From Clostridiales bacterium (GTDB taxonomy: Bacteria; Bacillota; Clostridia; Oscillospirales; Oscillospiraceae): a stretch of DNA of 64,000 nucleotides. The stretch spans positions 1 through 64,000 of the forward strand of contig JALFRA010000029.1 in NCBI GenBank assembly GCA_022785125.1. The letters are read 5' to 3'. Below, piece by piece: positions 54,902-63,640 of the stretch; position 1 is the first letter of the stretch; each line of letters opens with the position of its first letter. The position numbers and the translations under genes are program-made. Below the pieces are notes generated by a model that had not been told where the DNA came from, did not search any database, and saw only the letters and a list, made by a program, of their open reading frames with translations.

Positions 54902-56107
54902 TTATTGTTCATCCATAACCTGGAAGATGTGGAATTTCAGATAGAGAGACTGGTCCGCTCCCCACAGCACCGGATGGTCGGGGGCCTGAGTACGGTACTC
55001 CACCTGCCGCAGGCGGCGGTGAGCGTCCCGGGCGGCCTCTCCAATGGTCTTGGCCAGCAGCTCGGGGGTCATGAAGTGGGAGCAGGAGCAGGTGGCCAAA
55101 TAGCCGCCGTTTTTCACCAGTTTGATGCCCCGCAGGTTGATCTCCCGGTAGCCGGTCACCGCCTTCTTGACGGAGGCCCGGGATTTGGTAAAGGCCGGCG
55201 GGTCCAGGATCACCAGATCAAACTTTTCGCCTTTTCTCTCGAGCTCAGGCAGCAGTTCAAAGACGTCGTGGCACTCAAAGCGCACCCGATCGCTCATGCC
55301 GTTGAGCTCCGCGTTGCGGGTAGCCTGATCCACGCCCAGCTGAGAGGCGTCCACCCCCAGCACCTCCCGGGCACCGCCCTTGGCGGCGTTGAGGGCAAAG
55401 GCGCCGGTGTGGGTGAAGCAGTCCAGCACCCGGCCTCCTTTGGCCAGAGGCTGGATGGCCAGCCGATTGTACTTCTGGTCCAGGAAGAAACCGGTCTTCT
55501 GGCCCTCGGCCACATCCACCTGGTACCGGACCCCGTTTTCCACAATTTCCACCACCGGGTCAAAGGGCTCGGACAGGAAGCCCTTCACCCGCTCCATGCC
55601 CTCCTTCAGGCGCACCTTGGCGTCACTGCGCTCATAGATACCCCGGATAGCGATGCCGTCTTCCGCCAAAATATCCACAAGCAGCTTCAAAATGGTGGAT
55701 TTCATCCGGTCAATGCCCAGGGCCAGGGATTCCACCACCAGCACATGGTCGAACTTATCCACCACCAGGCCGGGCAGGAAGTCAGCCTCGCCGAAGATGA
55801 TGCGGCAGGAGGAGGTGTCCACCGTGTCCTTGCGGTACTGCCAGGCGGCCCGCACCCGCTTTTCCAGAAAAGCCTCGTCAATCACGGTGTCCGCCTTCCG
55901 GGACAGCACCCGCACCGTGATGGTGGAGGCCCGGTTGAGGAAGCCTACCCCCAGAGGGTAGCCGTTGTAGTCCTCAATGCGGATCACGTCGCCGTCGGCG
56001 GGCTGCCCCACGATCTCACCAATTTCGTTGTCATAGATCCAGGGGCCGCCAGCCTTGAATGAGCGGCCCTCTCCCCGCTTCAGGCGGATAGCAGGCATAT
56101 CAGCCAT
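54902..56107 (-). CDS. Class I SAM-dependent rRNA methyltransferase (RlmI-like)
   Basis: 401 aa. N-terminal PUA-like domain (AIRLKRGEGRSFKAGGPWIY), a middle domain, and a C-terminal methyltransferase with VLDCFTHTGAFALNAAKGGA (motif I) and LVILDPPAFTKSR (motif IV). Matches the RlmI/YccW family that forms m5C in 23S rRNA. The start is ATG 56107 with GAGAGG upstream. Single-gene unit between terminators. Confidence 0.92.
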   Translation of the reverse strand: MADMPAIRLKRGEGRSFKAGGPWIYDNEIGEIVGQPADGDVIRIEDYNGYPLGVGFLNRASTITVRVLSRKADTVIDEAFLEKRVRAAWQYRKDTVDTSSCRIIFGEADFLPGLVVDKFDHVLVVESLALGIDRMKSTILKLLVDILAEDGIAIRGIYERSDAKVRLKEGMERVKGFLSEPFDPVVEIVENGVRYQVDVAEGQKTGFFLDQKYNRLAIQPLAKGGRVLDCFTHTGAFALNAAKGGAREVLGVDASQLGVDQATRNAELNGMSDRVRFECHDVFELLPELERKGEKFDLVILDPPAFTKSRASVKKAVTGYREINLRGIKLVKNGGYLATCSCSHFMTPELLAKTIGEAARDAHRRLRQVEYRTQAPDHPVLWGADQSLYLKFHIFQVMDEQ

Positions 56108-56129
56108 ACACAAAATCCTCTCTATTTAA

Positions 56130-56158
56130 AATGGGGCGGGGCAGAGCCCCGCCCCTAT
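56130..56158 (-). terminator. Stem-loop after nrdD
   Basis: GGGGCGGGGC (56134-56143) and GCCCCGCCCC (56147-56156) with ATTTTAAAT following on the minus strand. Terminator-like; also shares the REP-like GGGGCGG edge. Confidence 0.7.
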
Positions 56159-56189
56159 GGGTTTCGTTCCGGGCCGTGGCCCGGCTTTC

Positions 56190-58511
56190 TTATACGCCGT
56201 GCTTCACCCGGTCGTGCTCCTCGGCCCGCTTGGCGTTGTTGAAGCGGTCCAGGGTACCCACCAGGTAGCCGGTGATGCGGCGGATGCGTTCAAAGGGCAC
56301 GCCGTCTGCCTCGGTACGGCCGCAGCCCGGGCAGCGGTCCCCGATGATGCCGGAGAAACCGCACACCGGGTCCCGGTCAACCGGGTGATTGACGGAGCCG
56401 TAGCCGATGCCGCTCTCCTTCATGCAGCGGATGACCTTCTCAAAGGCCTCCAGGTTGTCGGTGGGATCGCCGTCCATCTCAATGTAGCTGATGTGTCCAG
56501 CGTTGGTGAGGGCGTGGTAGGGCGCCTCGATCTTGATCTTGTCGTAGGCGGAGATGGGGTAGTACACCGGTACATGGAAGGAGTTGGTGTAGTAATCCCG
56601 GTCGGTGATGCCCTCCATGACCCCGAAGCGGGCCTTGTCCATCCGGACAAAGCGGCCGGACAATCCCTCGGCGGGGGTAGCCAGCAGGGAGAAGTTGAGG
56701 CCCCGCTTTTCGCTCTCAGCGTCCATCCGGGCCCGCATATGGGAGATGATCTCCATACCCAGCACCCGGGCCTTCTCGCTCTCGCCGTGGTGAACCCCGA
56801 TGAGGGCCTTCAGGGTCTCGGCCAGACCAATGAAGCCTACGGACAGGGTGCCGTGCTTCAGCACCTCCCGCACCTCATCGTTCCAGTCCAGCTTCTCGCT
56901 GTCCAGCCACACCCCCTGGCCCATGAGGAAGGGGAAGTTGTAGACGTGCTTGCGGCACTGGATCTCAAACCGCTCCAGCAGCTGGTCCACGCACAGGTCC
57001 ATCATCCGGTCCAGAGACTCGAAGAAGGTGTTGAGGTCCCCCCGGGCCTTGATGGCCAGCCGGGGCAGGTTGATGGTGGTAAAGGACAGGTTGCCCCGGC
57101 CATTGCAGATCTCCCGCTCAGGGTCGTATACGTTGCCGATGACCCGGGTGCGACAGCCCATATAGGCGATCTCGGTCTCGGGATGGCCGGGCTTGTAGTA
57201 CTGCAGGTTAAAGGGGGCATCGATGAAGGAGAAATTGGGGAACAGCCGCTTGGCGGAGCACCGCATAGCCAGCTGGAACAGATCGTAGTTGGGCTCGCCG
57301 GGGTTGTAGTTGACCCCCTCCTTCACCCGGAAGATCTGGATGGGGAAAATGGGAGTCTCGCCGCCGCCCAGGCCGGCCTCGGTGGCCAGCATCACATTCT
57401 TCATCACCATACGGCCCTCGGGAGAGGTGTCCATACCGTAGTTGATGGAGGAGAAGGGAGTCTGGGCGCCGGCACGGGAATGCATGGTATTCAGGTTGTG
57501 GATCAGGGCCTCCATGGCCTGATAGGTGGCCCGGTCGGTCTCCTTCACCGCCCGCTGCTGGGCAAACTTCTGGGCCTTCTCCACGGTGGCCTCGTCCCCG
57601 AACTTGGGCACCAGAGCGGCCCGCTCGGCTTCAAAGTATTCCTCGCTGCCCGCCAGAATGGGGCACAGGCCGGTCTCCTTCTCCAAGTCGGCCATGACGG
57701 CCTTCAGCTCCTGCTCGGGGTCGCTCTCATCCTCCAGCAGCATGAGGGCCCGGGCCAGGTTCTGGCGGTACAGCCGCTTGAAGGTCTTGCGGACGCCGTC
57801 AGCCATGCCGTAGTCGAAGTTCACCACGCTCTGGCCGCCGTGCTGGTCGTTCTGGTTGGACTGGATGGCGATGCAGCACAGGGCGGCGTAGGAAGCGATG
57901 TCGTTGGGCTCCCGCAGAGTACCGTGGCCGGTGGAGAAGCCCCCTTCAAAGAGCTTCTTGACATCGATCTGACAGCAGGTGGTGGTGAGGGTCAGGAAGT
58001 CCAGGTCGTGAATGTGGATATCCCCCTCCCGGTGAGCCCGGGCATGATCGGGGTTGAGGACGAACATATCGTAGAACTGCTTGGCGCCCTCGGAGCCGAA
58101 CTTGAGCATGGATCCCATGGCGGTGTCTCCGTCAATGTTGGCATTCTCCCGCTTGATGTCGGAGTCCTTGGCGGCGGAGAAGGTGATGTCCTCATAGGTC
58201 TTCATCAGCCGGGTATTCATCTCCCGGGCACGGCTGCGCTCCTCCCGGTACAGGATGTAGGCCCGGGCAGTCTGAATGTAGCCGTTGTCCATCAGTACCC
58301 GCTCCACCAGGTCCTGAATGTGCTCCACGCCGGGCTGCTTCTCCCCCTCCACCTCCAGGATGGAGAGGACCTCGTCAGCCAGCCGTTTGGCCTCGGCCTC
58401 CTTGCCCGGCTTGTAAGTGGCTCGGAAGGCCTTGTCAATGGCGTCGGCGATCTTCCCTTCGTTGAACTCTGCCAGCCGGCCGTCCCGTTTTCTGATTTTG
58501 GTGAGTGTCAT
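56190..58511 (-). CDS. nrdD: Anaerobic ribonucleoside-triphosphate reductase
   Basis: Makes dNTPs without oxygen by glycyl-radical chemistry. 773 aa. N-terminal ATP-cone (RKRDGRLAEFNEGKIADAID), a catalytic barrel, a zinc site near the C-terminus (VCGFSGIIGDRCPGCGRTEA), and the glycyl-radical loop RRITGYLVGTLDRFNNAKR (radical Gly about residue 748). The activase gene nrdG, often just downstream, is absent; the next gene is an rRNA methyltransferase. Expression should be controlled by NrdR through boxes at its promoter. Confidence 0.97.
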   Translation of the reverse strand: MTLTKIRKRDGRLAEFNEGKIADAIDKAFRATYKPGKEAEAKRLADEVLSILEVEGEKQPGVEHIQDLVERVLMDNGYIQTARAYILYREERSRAREMNTRLMKTYEDITFSAAKDSDIKRENANIDGDTAMGSMLKFGSEGAKQFYDMFVLNPDHARAHREGDIHIHDLDFLTLTTTCCQIDVKKLFEGGFSTGHGTLREPNDIASYAALCCIAIQSNQNDQHGGQSVVNFDYGMADGVRKTFKRLYRQNLARALMLLEDESDPEQELKAVMADLEKETGLCPILAGSEEYFEAERAALVPKFGDEATVEKAQKFAQQRAVKETDRATYQAMEALIHNLNTMHSRAGAQTPFSSINYGMDTSPEGRMVMKNVMLATEAGLGGGETPIFPIQIFRVKEGVNYNPGEPNYDLFQLAMRCSAKRLFPNFSFIDAPFNLQYYKPGHPETEIAYMGCRTRVIGNVYDPEREICNGRGNLSFTTINLPRLAIKARGDLNTFFESLDRMMDLCVDQLLERFEIQCRKHVYNFPFLMGQGVWLDSEKLDWNDEVREVLKHGTLSVGFIGLAETLKALIGVHHGESEKARVLGMEIISHMRARMDAESEKRGLNFSLLATPAEGLSGRFVRMDKARFGVMEGITDRDYYTNSFHVPVYYPISAYDKIKIEAPYHALTNAGHISYIEMDGDPTDNLEAFEKVIRCMKESGIGYGSVNHPVDRDPVCGFSGIIGDRCPGCGRTEADGVPFERIRRITGYLVGTLDRFNNAKRAEEHDRVKHGV

Positions 58512-58569
58512 TGCGATCCGTTCCTTTCCCGCTCCACTGTTGCAGGCGATTACCGCCCGTTATATTCTG

Positions 58570-58626
58570 ACACAATATCTTGTGCTTTGCTTCTTTACAC
58601 AACACCCATAATACAGTATCTTGATA
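58570..58626. promoter_or_regulatory. Two NrdR boxes upstream of nrdD
   Basis: ACACAATATCTTGTGC (58570-58585) closely matches the NrdR consensus ACACWATATWTWGTGT-type palindrome; ATACAGTATCTTGATA (58611-58626) is a weaker second copy 41 bp away, about four helical turns. The second overlaps the -10. Paired boxes are typical of NrdR control. Confidence 0.8.
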
Positions 58627-58637
58627 TATGCCGTCAA
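58608..58637 (-). promoter_or_regulatory. nrdD promoter
   Basis: TTGACG (58632-58637), 18 bp, TATTAT (58608-58613) on the minus strand, inside the NrdR box pair. Confidence 0.7.
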
Positions 58638-58647
58638 GGCACAAAAC

Positions 58648-58681
58648 AAAAAGCCCGTCCCAAAAAGGGGACGTGCTTTTT
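58648..58681 (-). terminator. Terminator of homocysteine methyltransferase gene
   Basis: AAAAAGC-CGTCCC paired with GGGACG-GCTTTTT (one mismatch), T-rich on both sides. Confidence 0.75.
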
Positions 58682-58733
58682 GTCTGTTTCGCTGATTTTA
58701 TTTTTGGGCCCGAAGGTCCCTTGACAGGGCTTC

Positions 58734-59954
58734 TTACAGCAGCACCAGGCCGTACCGGCCCGCCATCTCCCGGAGGAAATCCTCCTCCAGATCCCCGGTG
58801 CCATCCCAGAAAGCCCGGCCCTGGTAGAGCCGCAGAGCCTGCTCCAGCAGTTCAGGCACATCGGACCACAGGCACAATGCGTCCTTCACCACATACTGAT
58901 TTTCGGCAAAGATATCCAGATCGTCCTCCTCCAGGATGGCGATCTTCAGCGCGCCCTGGGGGGACTCCTCCTCGGCCTCCAGAATGTCCTCCATCAGGTC
59001 AGGGGTACACTCGATGGTCTCACCCACATCCACATCGGGGGTGATGAACCGGGCCTCCTTCTCGCTGGCGCAGGGGATCACATCCGGGTCCCGCTCCACC
59101 GGCTGGAAGGCGGTAAAGTCCACCTGAGCCATAGCCCGTGCCACTGCCTCCAGATGCTCCGGTCCCGCCCCGCAGCATCCGCCGAATATACGGGCTCCGG
59201 CGGCGGCATATTGGGGTACAAAGCCCGCCAGCTCCTCCGGGGTACAGCAGGCCCCGGGCAGCCCGGCAGAGGGTTTTGCGATCAGGGGTACGGAGGCATA
59301 GGGCATCAGCCGCTCCAGCTGCTCCGCCGTGTCCGCGGGGCTGGTGCAGTTGAGTCCGAAGGCGGACACCCCCATGCCCTGCATGACAATGAGTCCGGCC
59401 AACACGTCGGTACCGCCGGGGGTGCGGCCCTCATCGTCGCAGGTGAAGGATACCCACACCGGCTTGTCCGACACACTCTTGCAGGCCAGCACCGCCGCCC
59501 GGGCCTGAGCCATGTCGGTCATAGTCTCCAGGAAAAACAGGTCCACCCCGGCAGCTTCCAGCGCGGCGGCCTGCTCCGTGTAGACCGCCACCAATTCCTC
59601 AAAGCTGCTCTCACCAAAAGGAACCAGCATCAACCCGGCGGGGGCCATGTCGCCCGCCACCAGCGCACCGTCGCCCGCGGCCTGCCGGGTGAGCTCCACC
59701 AGCCGCTGGTTGTATTCTCTTACCTGTCCCATGATGCCCCTGCGCTCCAGGCTGGCCCGGTTGGCGCCAAAGGTGGGGGCCAGCAGAATGCGGCTGCCCG
59801 CCTGCACATAGCGCCGCTGCACCTCCAGCAGAGCCTGGGGATGCTCCAGTACCCACTGCTCGGTGCAGGCTCCATCGGGCATACCCAGACGGCGCAGCTC
59901 GGTTCCGGTGGCGCCGTCCATCAGAATGGGCATAGATAAGGGAATGGTGTCCAT
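58734..59954 (-). CDS. Homocysteine S-methyltransferase with degenerate C-terminal extension
   Basis: 406 aa. Residues 1-290 form the zinc-dependent barrel: MDGATGTELRRLGMP, LLAPTFGANRASL, and zinc Cys in FGLNCTSP and IFGGCCGAGPEH. This transfers a methyl group to homocysteine. Residues 300-406 are extra compared with MmuM/YitJ-type barrels; DALCLWSDVPELLEQALRLY and YQGRAFWDGTG resemble the first strands of the folate-binding (DHPS-like) domain that follows in MetH, but only a fraction of it. Start at ATG 59954; AGGAGG is about 12 bp upstream. Minus-strand -10 TATAAT at 59993-59998. Confidence 0.85.
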   Translation of the reverse strand: MDTIPLSMPILMDGATGTELRRLGMPDGACTEQWVLEHPQALLEVQRRYVQAGSRILLAPTFGANRASLERRGIMGQVREYNQRLVELTRQAAGDGALVAGDMAPAGLMLVPFGESSFEELVAVYTEQAAALEAAGVDLFFLETMTDMAQARAAVLACKSVSDKPVWVSFTCDDEGRTPGGTDVLAGLIVMQGMGVSAFGLNCTSPADTAEQLERLMPYASVPLIAKPSAGLPGACCTPEELAGFVPQYAAAGARIFGGCCGAGPEHLEAVARAMAQVDFTAFQPVERDPDVIPCASEKEARFITPDVDVGETIECTPDLMEDILEAEEESPQGALKIAILEEDDLDIFAENQYVVKDALCLWSDVPELLEQALRLYQGRAFWDGTGDLEEDFLREMAGRYGLVLL

Positions 59955-60039
59955 AATTGATTTGTTCCTCCTGTATTGCACATTTGGGTGGTATTATATC
60001 ACAGTTTTGCGCTCCAATGCAAGCCTGGTTCCCAGGCAA

Positions 60040-60072
60040 AAGAGACCTGCCGCAAAAAACGGCAGGTCTCTT
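60040..60072. terminator. Terminator of GT2 gene
   Basis: AAGAGACCTGCCG (60040-60052) and CGGCAGGTCTCTT (60060-60072) with TTTG after it on the minus strand. Confidence 0.85.
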
Positions 60073-60087
60073 CTCGTCGGGTTTGGC

Positions 60088-61362
60088 TCAGCCCGCCCCC
60101 ACCCGCTTGGTGGCGGTGTGGTAGATGGGCTTCCACTCCACCTTCTTCACCAGAGCGGCAATGGAGATGGGGATGTAGGTAAACATGAAAATGGGGAAGG
60201 TAAACACATAGACCAGCTTCCGCAGGGGAGATGCGCTGATGTGCTTCCACTCGGAAAGTACCGTCAGCAGGCCGTAGAAGAACAATCCCACATAGAAGTT
60301 CCACAGGGCGGACAGCATAAATCCCACGGTCACGTCGATGACCTTGGCGGCAATATAGGCCGGCTGAGTCATACAGCTGGCCAGGATGATACCGTTGAAC
60401 AGGATCATCACCAGGGTGAGCAGCATACCGGGGGCCACAGTCACGAACATATCGTAGCAGGAGGTACCCAGCCGTCCGGGGCGGAAACAGCCCTTCAGCA
60501 GGGGCACAGTGTAATCCCGGTCCACCTCATAAAAGCCCTTGGACCACCGCAGCCGCTGGTCCCAGGACTGCCGGAAGGTGGTGGGCTGCTCGTCATACAC
60601 CACGGCGGTGTCGCAGTAGCCGATCTTGCGGCCCTGGATGGCACAGTCCACAGAGAACTGGATGTCCTCAGTGAGCAGGTGGAAGGGCCAGCCGCCGTTC
60701 TCCCGAATAACCTTGGAGGACACCAGGAAGCCGGTACCGGACACATGGCAGTTGGTACCCAGCAGGGTGCGGGGGAAGTTGAGGAAGCGGGCCTCCCGCA
60801 GGAACCAGATGGAGTATCCGGCGGAGATCCAGTTATCTCCGAAGTTCTTGGAGTTGCGGTAGCAGGTGATGGCGTCGTAGCCCTTATCAAAGGTACGGTT
60901 CATCTCGGCCACAAAATTGGGGTCCACCAGATTGTCGGCGTCAAAGATGAAGTAGCCGTCGTAGATGTCCCTGCCCTCCTCCTCCAGGCGGTGGAAGAGG
61001 TAGTCCATGGCGTAACCCTTGCCCTTCTTCTGCTGGTCGAAGCGCTCATACACAAAGGCGCCGGCCTTACGGGCCACACCGGCGGTATCGTCGGTGCAGT
61101 TGTCAGCCACCACATAGAGGTCCAGCAGCTCTTTGGGGTAATTTTGCTTGTTTAAGCTGTCCAGCAGTTCCCCGATCACCCCTTCTTCATTGCGTGCGGA
61201 TACCACCACGGCAAAGCGATGGAGCTTTTCAGGCTGATGGGTCTCTTTCCAGCGGCGGCGCACCAGCCCCACCACCACATAGAAGCCCTGGTAGAGGTAG
61301 AGCAGGGTGAACAGCAGCACCACTGCAAAATTCAAGTCTTTTACCAATTCTAATATCGTCAT
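60088..61362 (-). CDS. Family 2 membrane glycosyltransferase
   Basis: 424 aa. One N-terminal membrane helix (about 8-33), a GT-A domain (VVVSARNEEGVIGELLDSLN, IFDADNLVDP with the metal-binding DxD-like motif, TEDIQFS, and QRLRWSKGF as the QxxRW motif) and three or four C-terminal membrane helices. This is the processive-type layout of poly-N-acetylglucosamine or cellulose-like synthases, but such enzymes also add single sugars to lipids. Acceptor unknown. GGAGGATCATGGA precedes ATG 61362. Confidence 0.9.
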   Translation of the reverse strand: MTILELVKDLNFAVVLLFTLLYLYQGFYVVVGLVRRRWKETHQPEKLHRFAVVVSARNEEGVIGELLDSLNKQNYPKELLDLYVVADNCTDDTAGVARKAGAFVYERFDQQKKGKGYAMDYLFHRLEEEGRDIYDGYFIFDADNLVDPNFVAEMNRTFDKGYDAITCYRNSKNFGDNWISAGYSIWFLREARFLNFPRTLLGTNCHVSGTGFLVSSKVIRENGGWPFHLLTEDIQFSVDCAIQGRKIGYCDTAVVYDEQPTTFRQSWDQRLRWSKGFYEVDRDYTVPLLKGCFRPGRLGTSCYDMFVTVAPGMLLTLVMILFNGIILASCMTQPAYIAAKVIDVTVGFMLSALWNFYVGLFFYGLLTVLSEWKHISASPLRKLVYVFTFPIFMFTYIPISIAALVKKVEWKPIYHTATKRVGAG

Positions 61363-61430
61363 TCCATGATCCTCCGTCTGTTGATCGCTGAAGGAACCCG
61401 CCCGCGGCAGAGCAGCCGCGTGCATTGCAT

Positions 61431-61458
61431 ATCATACCACACCCAAAAAAGATTACAA
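61431..61458 (-). promoter_or_regulatory. GT2 gene promoter in AT-rich gap
   Basis: TTGTAA (61453-61458), 16 bp, TATGAT (61431-61436) on the minus strand. The 61363-61696 gap (334 bp) is strikingly AT-rich compared with the rest of the window and shows no gene. Confidence 0.65.
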
Positions 61459-61655
61459 GAGTGTTACATACCAATTAACAGAAGATTAAGGGAAAGTTTT
61501 TATTTCTTTTATACAAATGTAAGAAATCCGACCTCTCCTCTGTAAACAGATTCCATATGACTCTAATTCGCCTGTTTTTGAAACATTCAGCATAGTTTCA
61601 GGTAGACATAATACTCTTGTATCATTGCGGTTTTTTCTTGGACGAAAATTTACAA

Positions 61656-61694
61656 AAAAAGATCCCGCTTTTTTGAAAAAAGCGGGATCTTTTT
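61656..61694. terminator. Terminator of argS
   Basis: AAAAAGATCCCGCTTTTTT and AAAAAAGCGGGATCTTTTT; an almost perfect 19-bp stem, bidirectional. Confidence 0.9.
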
Positions 61695-61696
61695 CC

Positions 61697-63445
61697 TTAC
61701 ATCTTTTCAGGAGCGGTAACGCCGATGAGGGCCAGGCAGTTGGCAATGACGGAACGCACGGTATCTGCCAGCTTGAGTCGGGCGGAGAGCACGTCGGCCT
61801 CCTCCCCCTTGATGCGGCAGGCGTTGTAGAAGCGGTGGAAATCGCCGGCCAGGGTAATGAGGTAACGGTTGACGTGGGAGGGATCGTAATCCCGGGCAGA
61901 GATGCGGATCACCTCGGGCAGCTGGGACAGGGTCTTAATGAGGGCCTTCTCCTCGGCGGTGGTGAAGAGGGCGGCATTCACAGCGGCCGCGTCAGGCATC
62001 TGGGCGCCCTCCTCGGTGAGGCGGCTCACCAGAGAGCAGATGCGGGCGTGGGCGTACTGGACGTAGTACACCGGGTTATCGGAGTCCTGCCGCACCGCCA
62101 GATCCAGATCGAAGTCCAGAGCGGAGGTGGAGGACCGGGAGTTGAAGAAGAAGCGGGCGGCATCCACGCTGACCTCGTCCAGCAGATCCCGCAGGGCGAT
62201 AGCCTTGCCGGAGCGCTTGGACATCCGGACGGGCTGACCGTCCTGCAGCAGGTTGACCAGCTGCATCAGCACCACCACCAGCCGGTGGGAACCGTCCAGG
62301 CCCAGGCCGTCCAGAGCGGCCTGGAGACGGGCCACATGGCCGTGGTGGTCAGCGCCCCAGATATTGATAGCCTTGGAGAAGCCCCGCTTCTCCAGCTTGT
62401 TGCGGTGGTAAGCAATATCGGCGGCAAAGTAGGTGTAGAAGCCGTTGGCCCGGCGGAGCACATCGTCCTTCAGGTCCAGCTTGTCCACCTGCTCCTGGGT
62501 CTTGCCCTCGGCCATAAACTTCTGCTTGAGCAGAGCGGTGGTGTTGAGCCACAGGGCGCCGTCCTTCTCATAGGTCCAGCCCTTGTCGGCCAGCATCCCC
62601 ACCGTCTCGGCCACATAGCCGGAGCTGTGGAGGCCGGACTCCAGGAACCACTCATCGTACTCGATCTGGTAGCGGCGCAGATCAGCCTTCATCTTGGGGA
62701 TGTTGACGGACAGGCCGTACTGGGCCATGGCCTCCTGGCGCTCCTCCTCCGGTTTATCCTTCCAGTCGGGGCCGTGCTGGTCATAGAAGGCCTGAGCCAG
62801 TTCCTTGATGTCGTCGCCGTGGTAGCCATCCTCGGGGAAGGGATAGTTCTCCTCACCCAGCACGATCTGGAGATACCGGGCATCGATGGACATGGCGAAC
62901 TTGTGGATCTGGTTGCCGGCGTCGTTGACGTAGAACTCACGCCACACGTCGTACCCGGCCCGGGTGAGAACGCTGGCCAGAGCATCACCCAGCACGCCGC
63001 CGCGGGCGTTGCCGATGTGCATGGGGCCGGTGGGGTTGGCAGAGACGAACTCCACCATTACCTTCTCGCCGTGGCCCTCGTCCACCGCGCCGTAGGTGCT
63101 CCCCTCAGCCTGGATGTCGGTGAGGACCTCACCGTACCACTTGCTGCCCAGGGTGAAGTTGAGGAAGCCGGGGCCGGCGATCTCCACCTTATCAAAGAAG
63201 GTACCCGCCAGGTCCAGATTGTCCACAATGGTCTGGGCGATCTGCCGGGGGGCCTTGTGGAGAGCCTTGGCGCCCGCCATGGCGAAGGAGGAGGCGTAGT
63301 CGCCGTGGGTGGGGTCCTTGGGGATCTCGATGGTTGCCTTGACCTCCGCCCCTGCGGGCAGCAGGCCCTGGGCCGCGGCCTTCTCATAGGCCGTCTGGGT
63401 CAGCTGGGCGACCTGCTCCCGGGCCGCCTGGATCATATTGGACAT
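61697..63445 (-). CDS. argS: Arginyl-tRNA synthetase
   Basis: Class I synthetase. 582 aa: N-terminal Arg-tRNA additional domain (EIPKDPTHGDYASSFAMAGA), VEFVSANPTGPMHIGNARGG containing the HIGH-type motif, IWGADHHGHVARLQAAL, VRMSKRSGKAI as the KMSKS motif, and the C-terminal anticodon-binding DALR domain ending VTAPEKM. Start ATG 63445 with AAGGTGAT upstream; a longer reading has no ribosome site. It follows the DUF1934 gene, a pairing seen in related Clostridia. Confidence 0.97.
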   Translation of the reverse strand: MSNMIQAAREQVAQLTQTAYEKAAAQGLLPAGAEVKATIEIPKDPTHGDYASSFAMAGAKALHKAPRQIAQTIVDNLDLAGTFFDKVEIAGPGFLNFTLGSKWYGEVLTDIQAEGSTYGAVDEGHGEKVMVEFVSANPTGPMHIGNARGGVLGDALASVLTRAGYDVWREFYVNDAGNQIHKFAMSIDARYLQIVLGEENYPFPEDGYHGDDIKELAQAFYDQHGPDWKDKPEEERQEAMAQYGLSVNIPKMKADLRRYQIEYDEWFLESGLHSSGYVAETVGMLADKGWTYEKDGALWLNTTALLKQKFMAEGKTQEQVDKLDLKDDVLRRANGFYTYFAADIAYHRNKLEKRGFSKAINIWGADHHGHVARLQAALDGLGLDGSHRLVVVLMQLVNLLQDGQPVRMSKRSGKAIALRDLLDEVSVDAARFFFNSRSSTSALDFDLDLAVRQDSDNPVYYVQYAHARICSLVSRLTEEGAQMPDAAAVNAALFTTAEEKALIKTLSQLPEVIRISARDYDPSHVNRYLITLAGDFHRFYNACRIKGEEADVLSARLKLADTVRSVIANCLALIGVTAPEKM

Positions 63446-63640
63446 ATCTATCACCTTTTCTTTATTTCTCAAAAATGCAAGCATTTTTGAGAGAGAATGC
63501 AGCCCGCCGCGCGCATCCTCTGTCCGCCAAAGCGGCCAGAGCCCACACTTGCGGGCTGAGATGTGTTTTTCCCGAGGCTCATGTCCCCGGGAAAAACGGA
63601 TTTTTATTACTCCGTTTGGGGATGGAACTATGCTGCGGTT
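63446..63640 (-). other. Structured argS leader
   Basis: 195 bp with several stems on the minus strand: GTTTTTCCCG/CGGGAAAAAC, CAGCCCGC/GCGGGCTG, and CTCAAAAATGC/GCATTTTTGAG right before the ribosome site. The last lies where an attenuator would, but there is no T-box sequence (AGGGTGGNACCGCG) and no gene fragment. Could be a repeat of the window's general hairpin type. Confidence 0.5.

Noticed and set aside
63446-63640. T-box upstream of argS
   Set aside because: Stems are present, but there is no AGGGTGGNACCGCG antiterminator sequence and no specifier loop I can identify.
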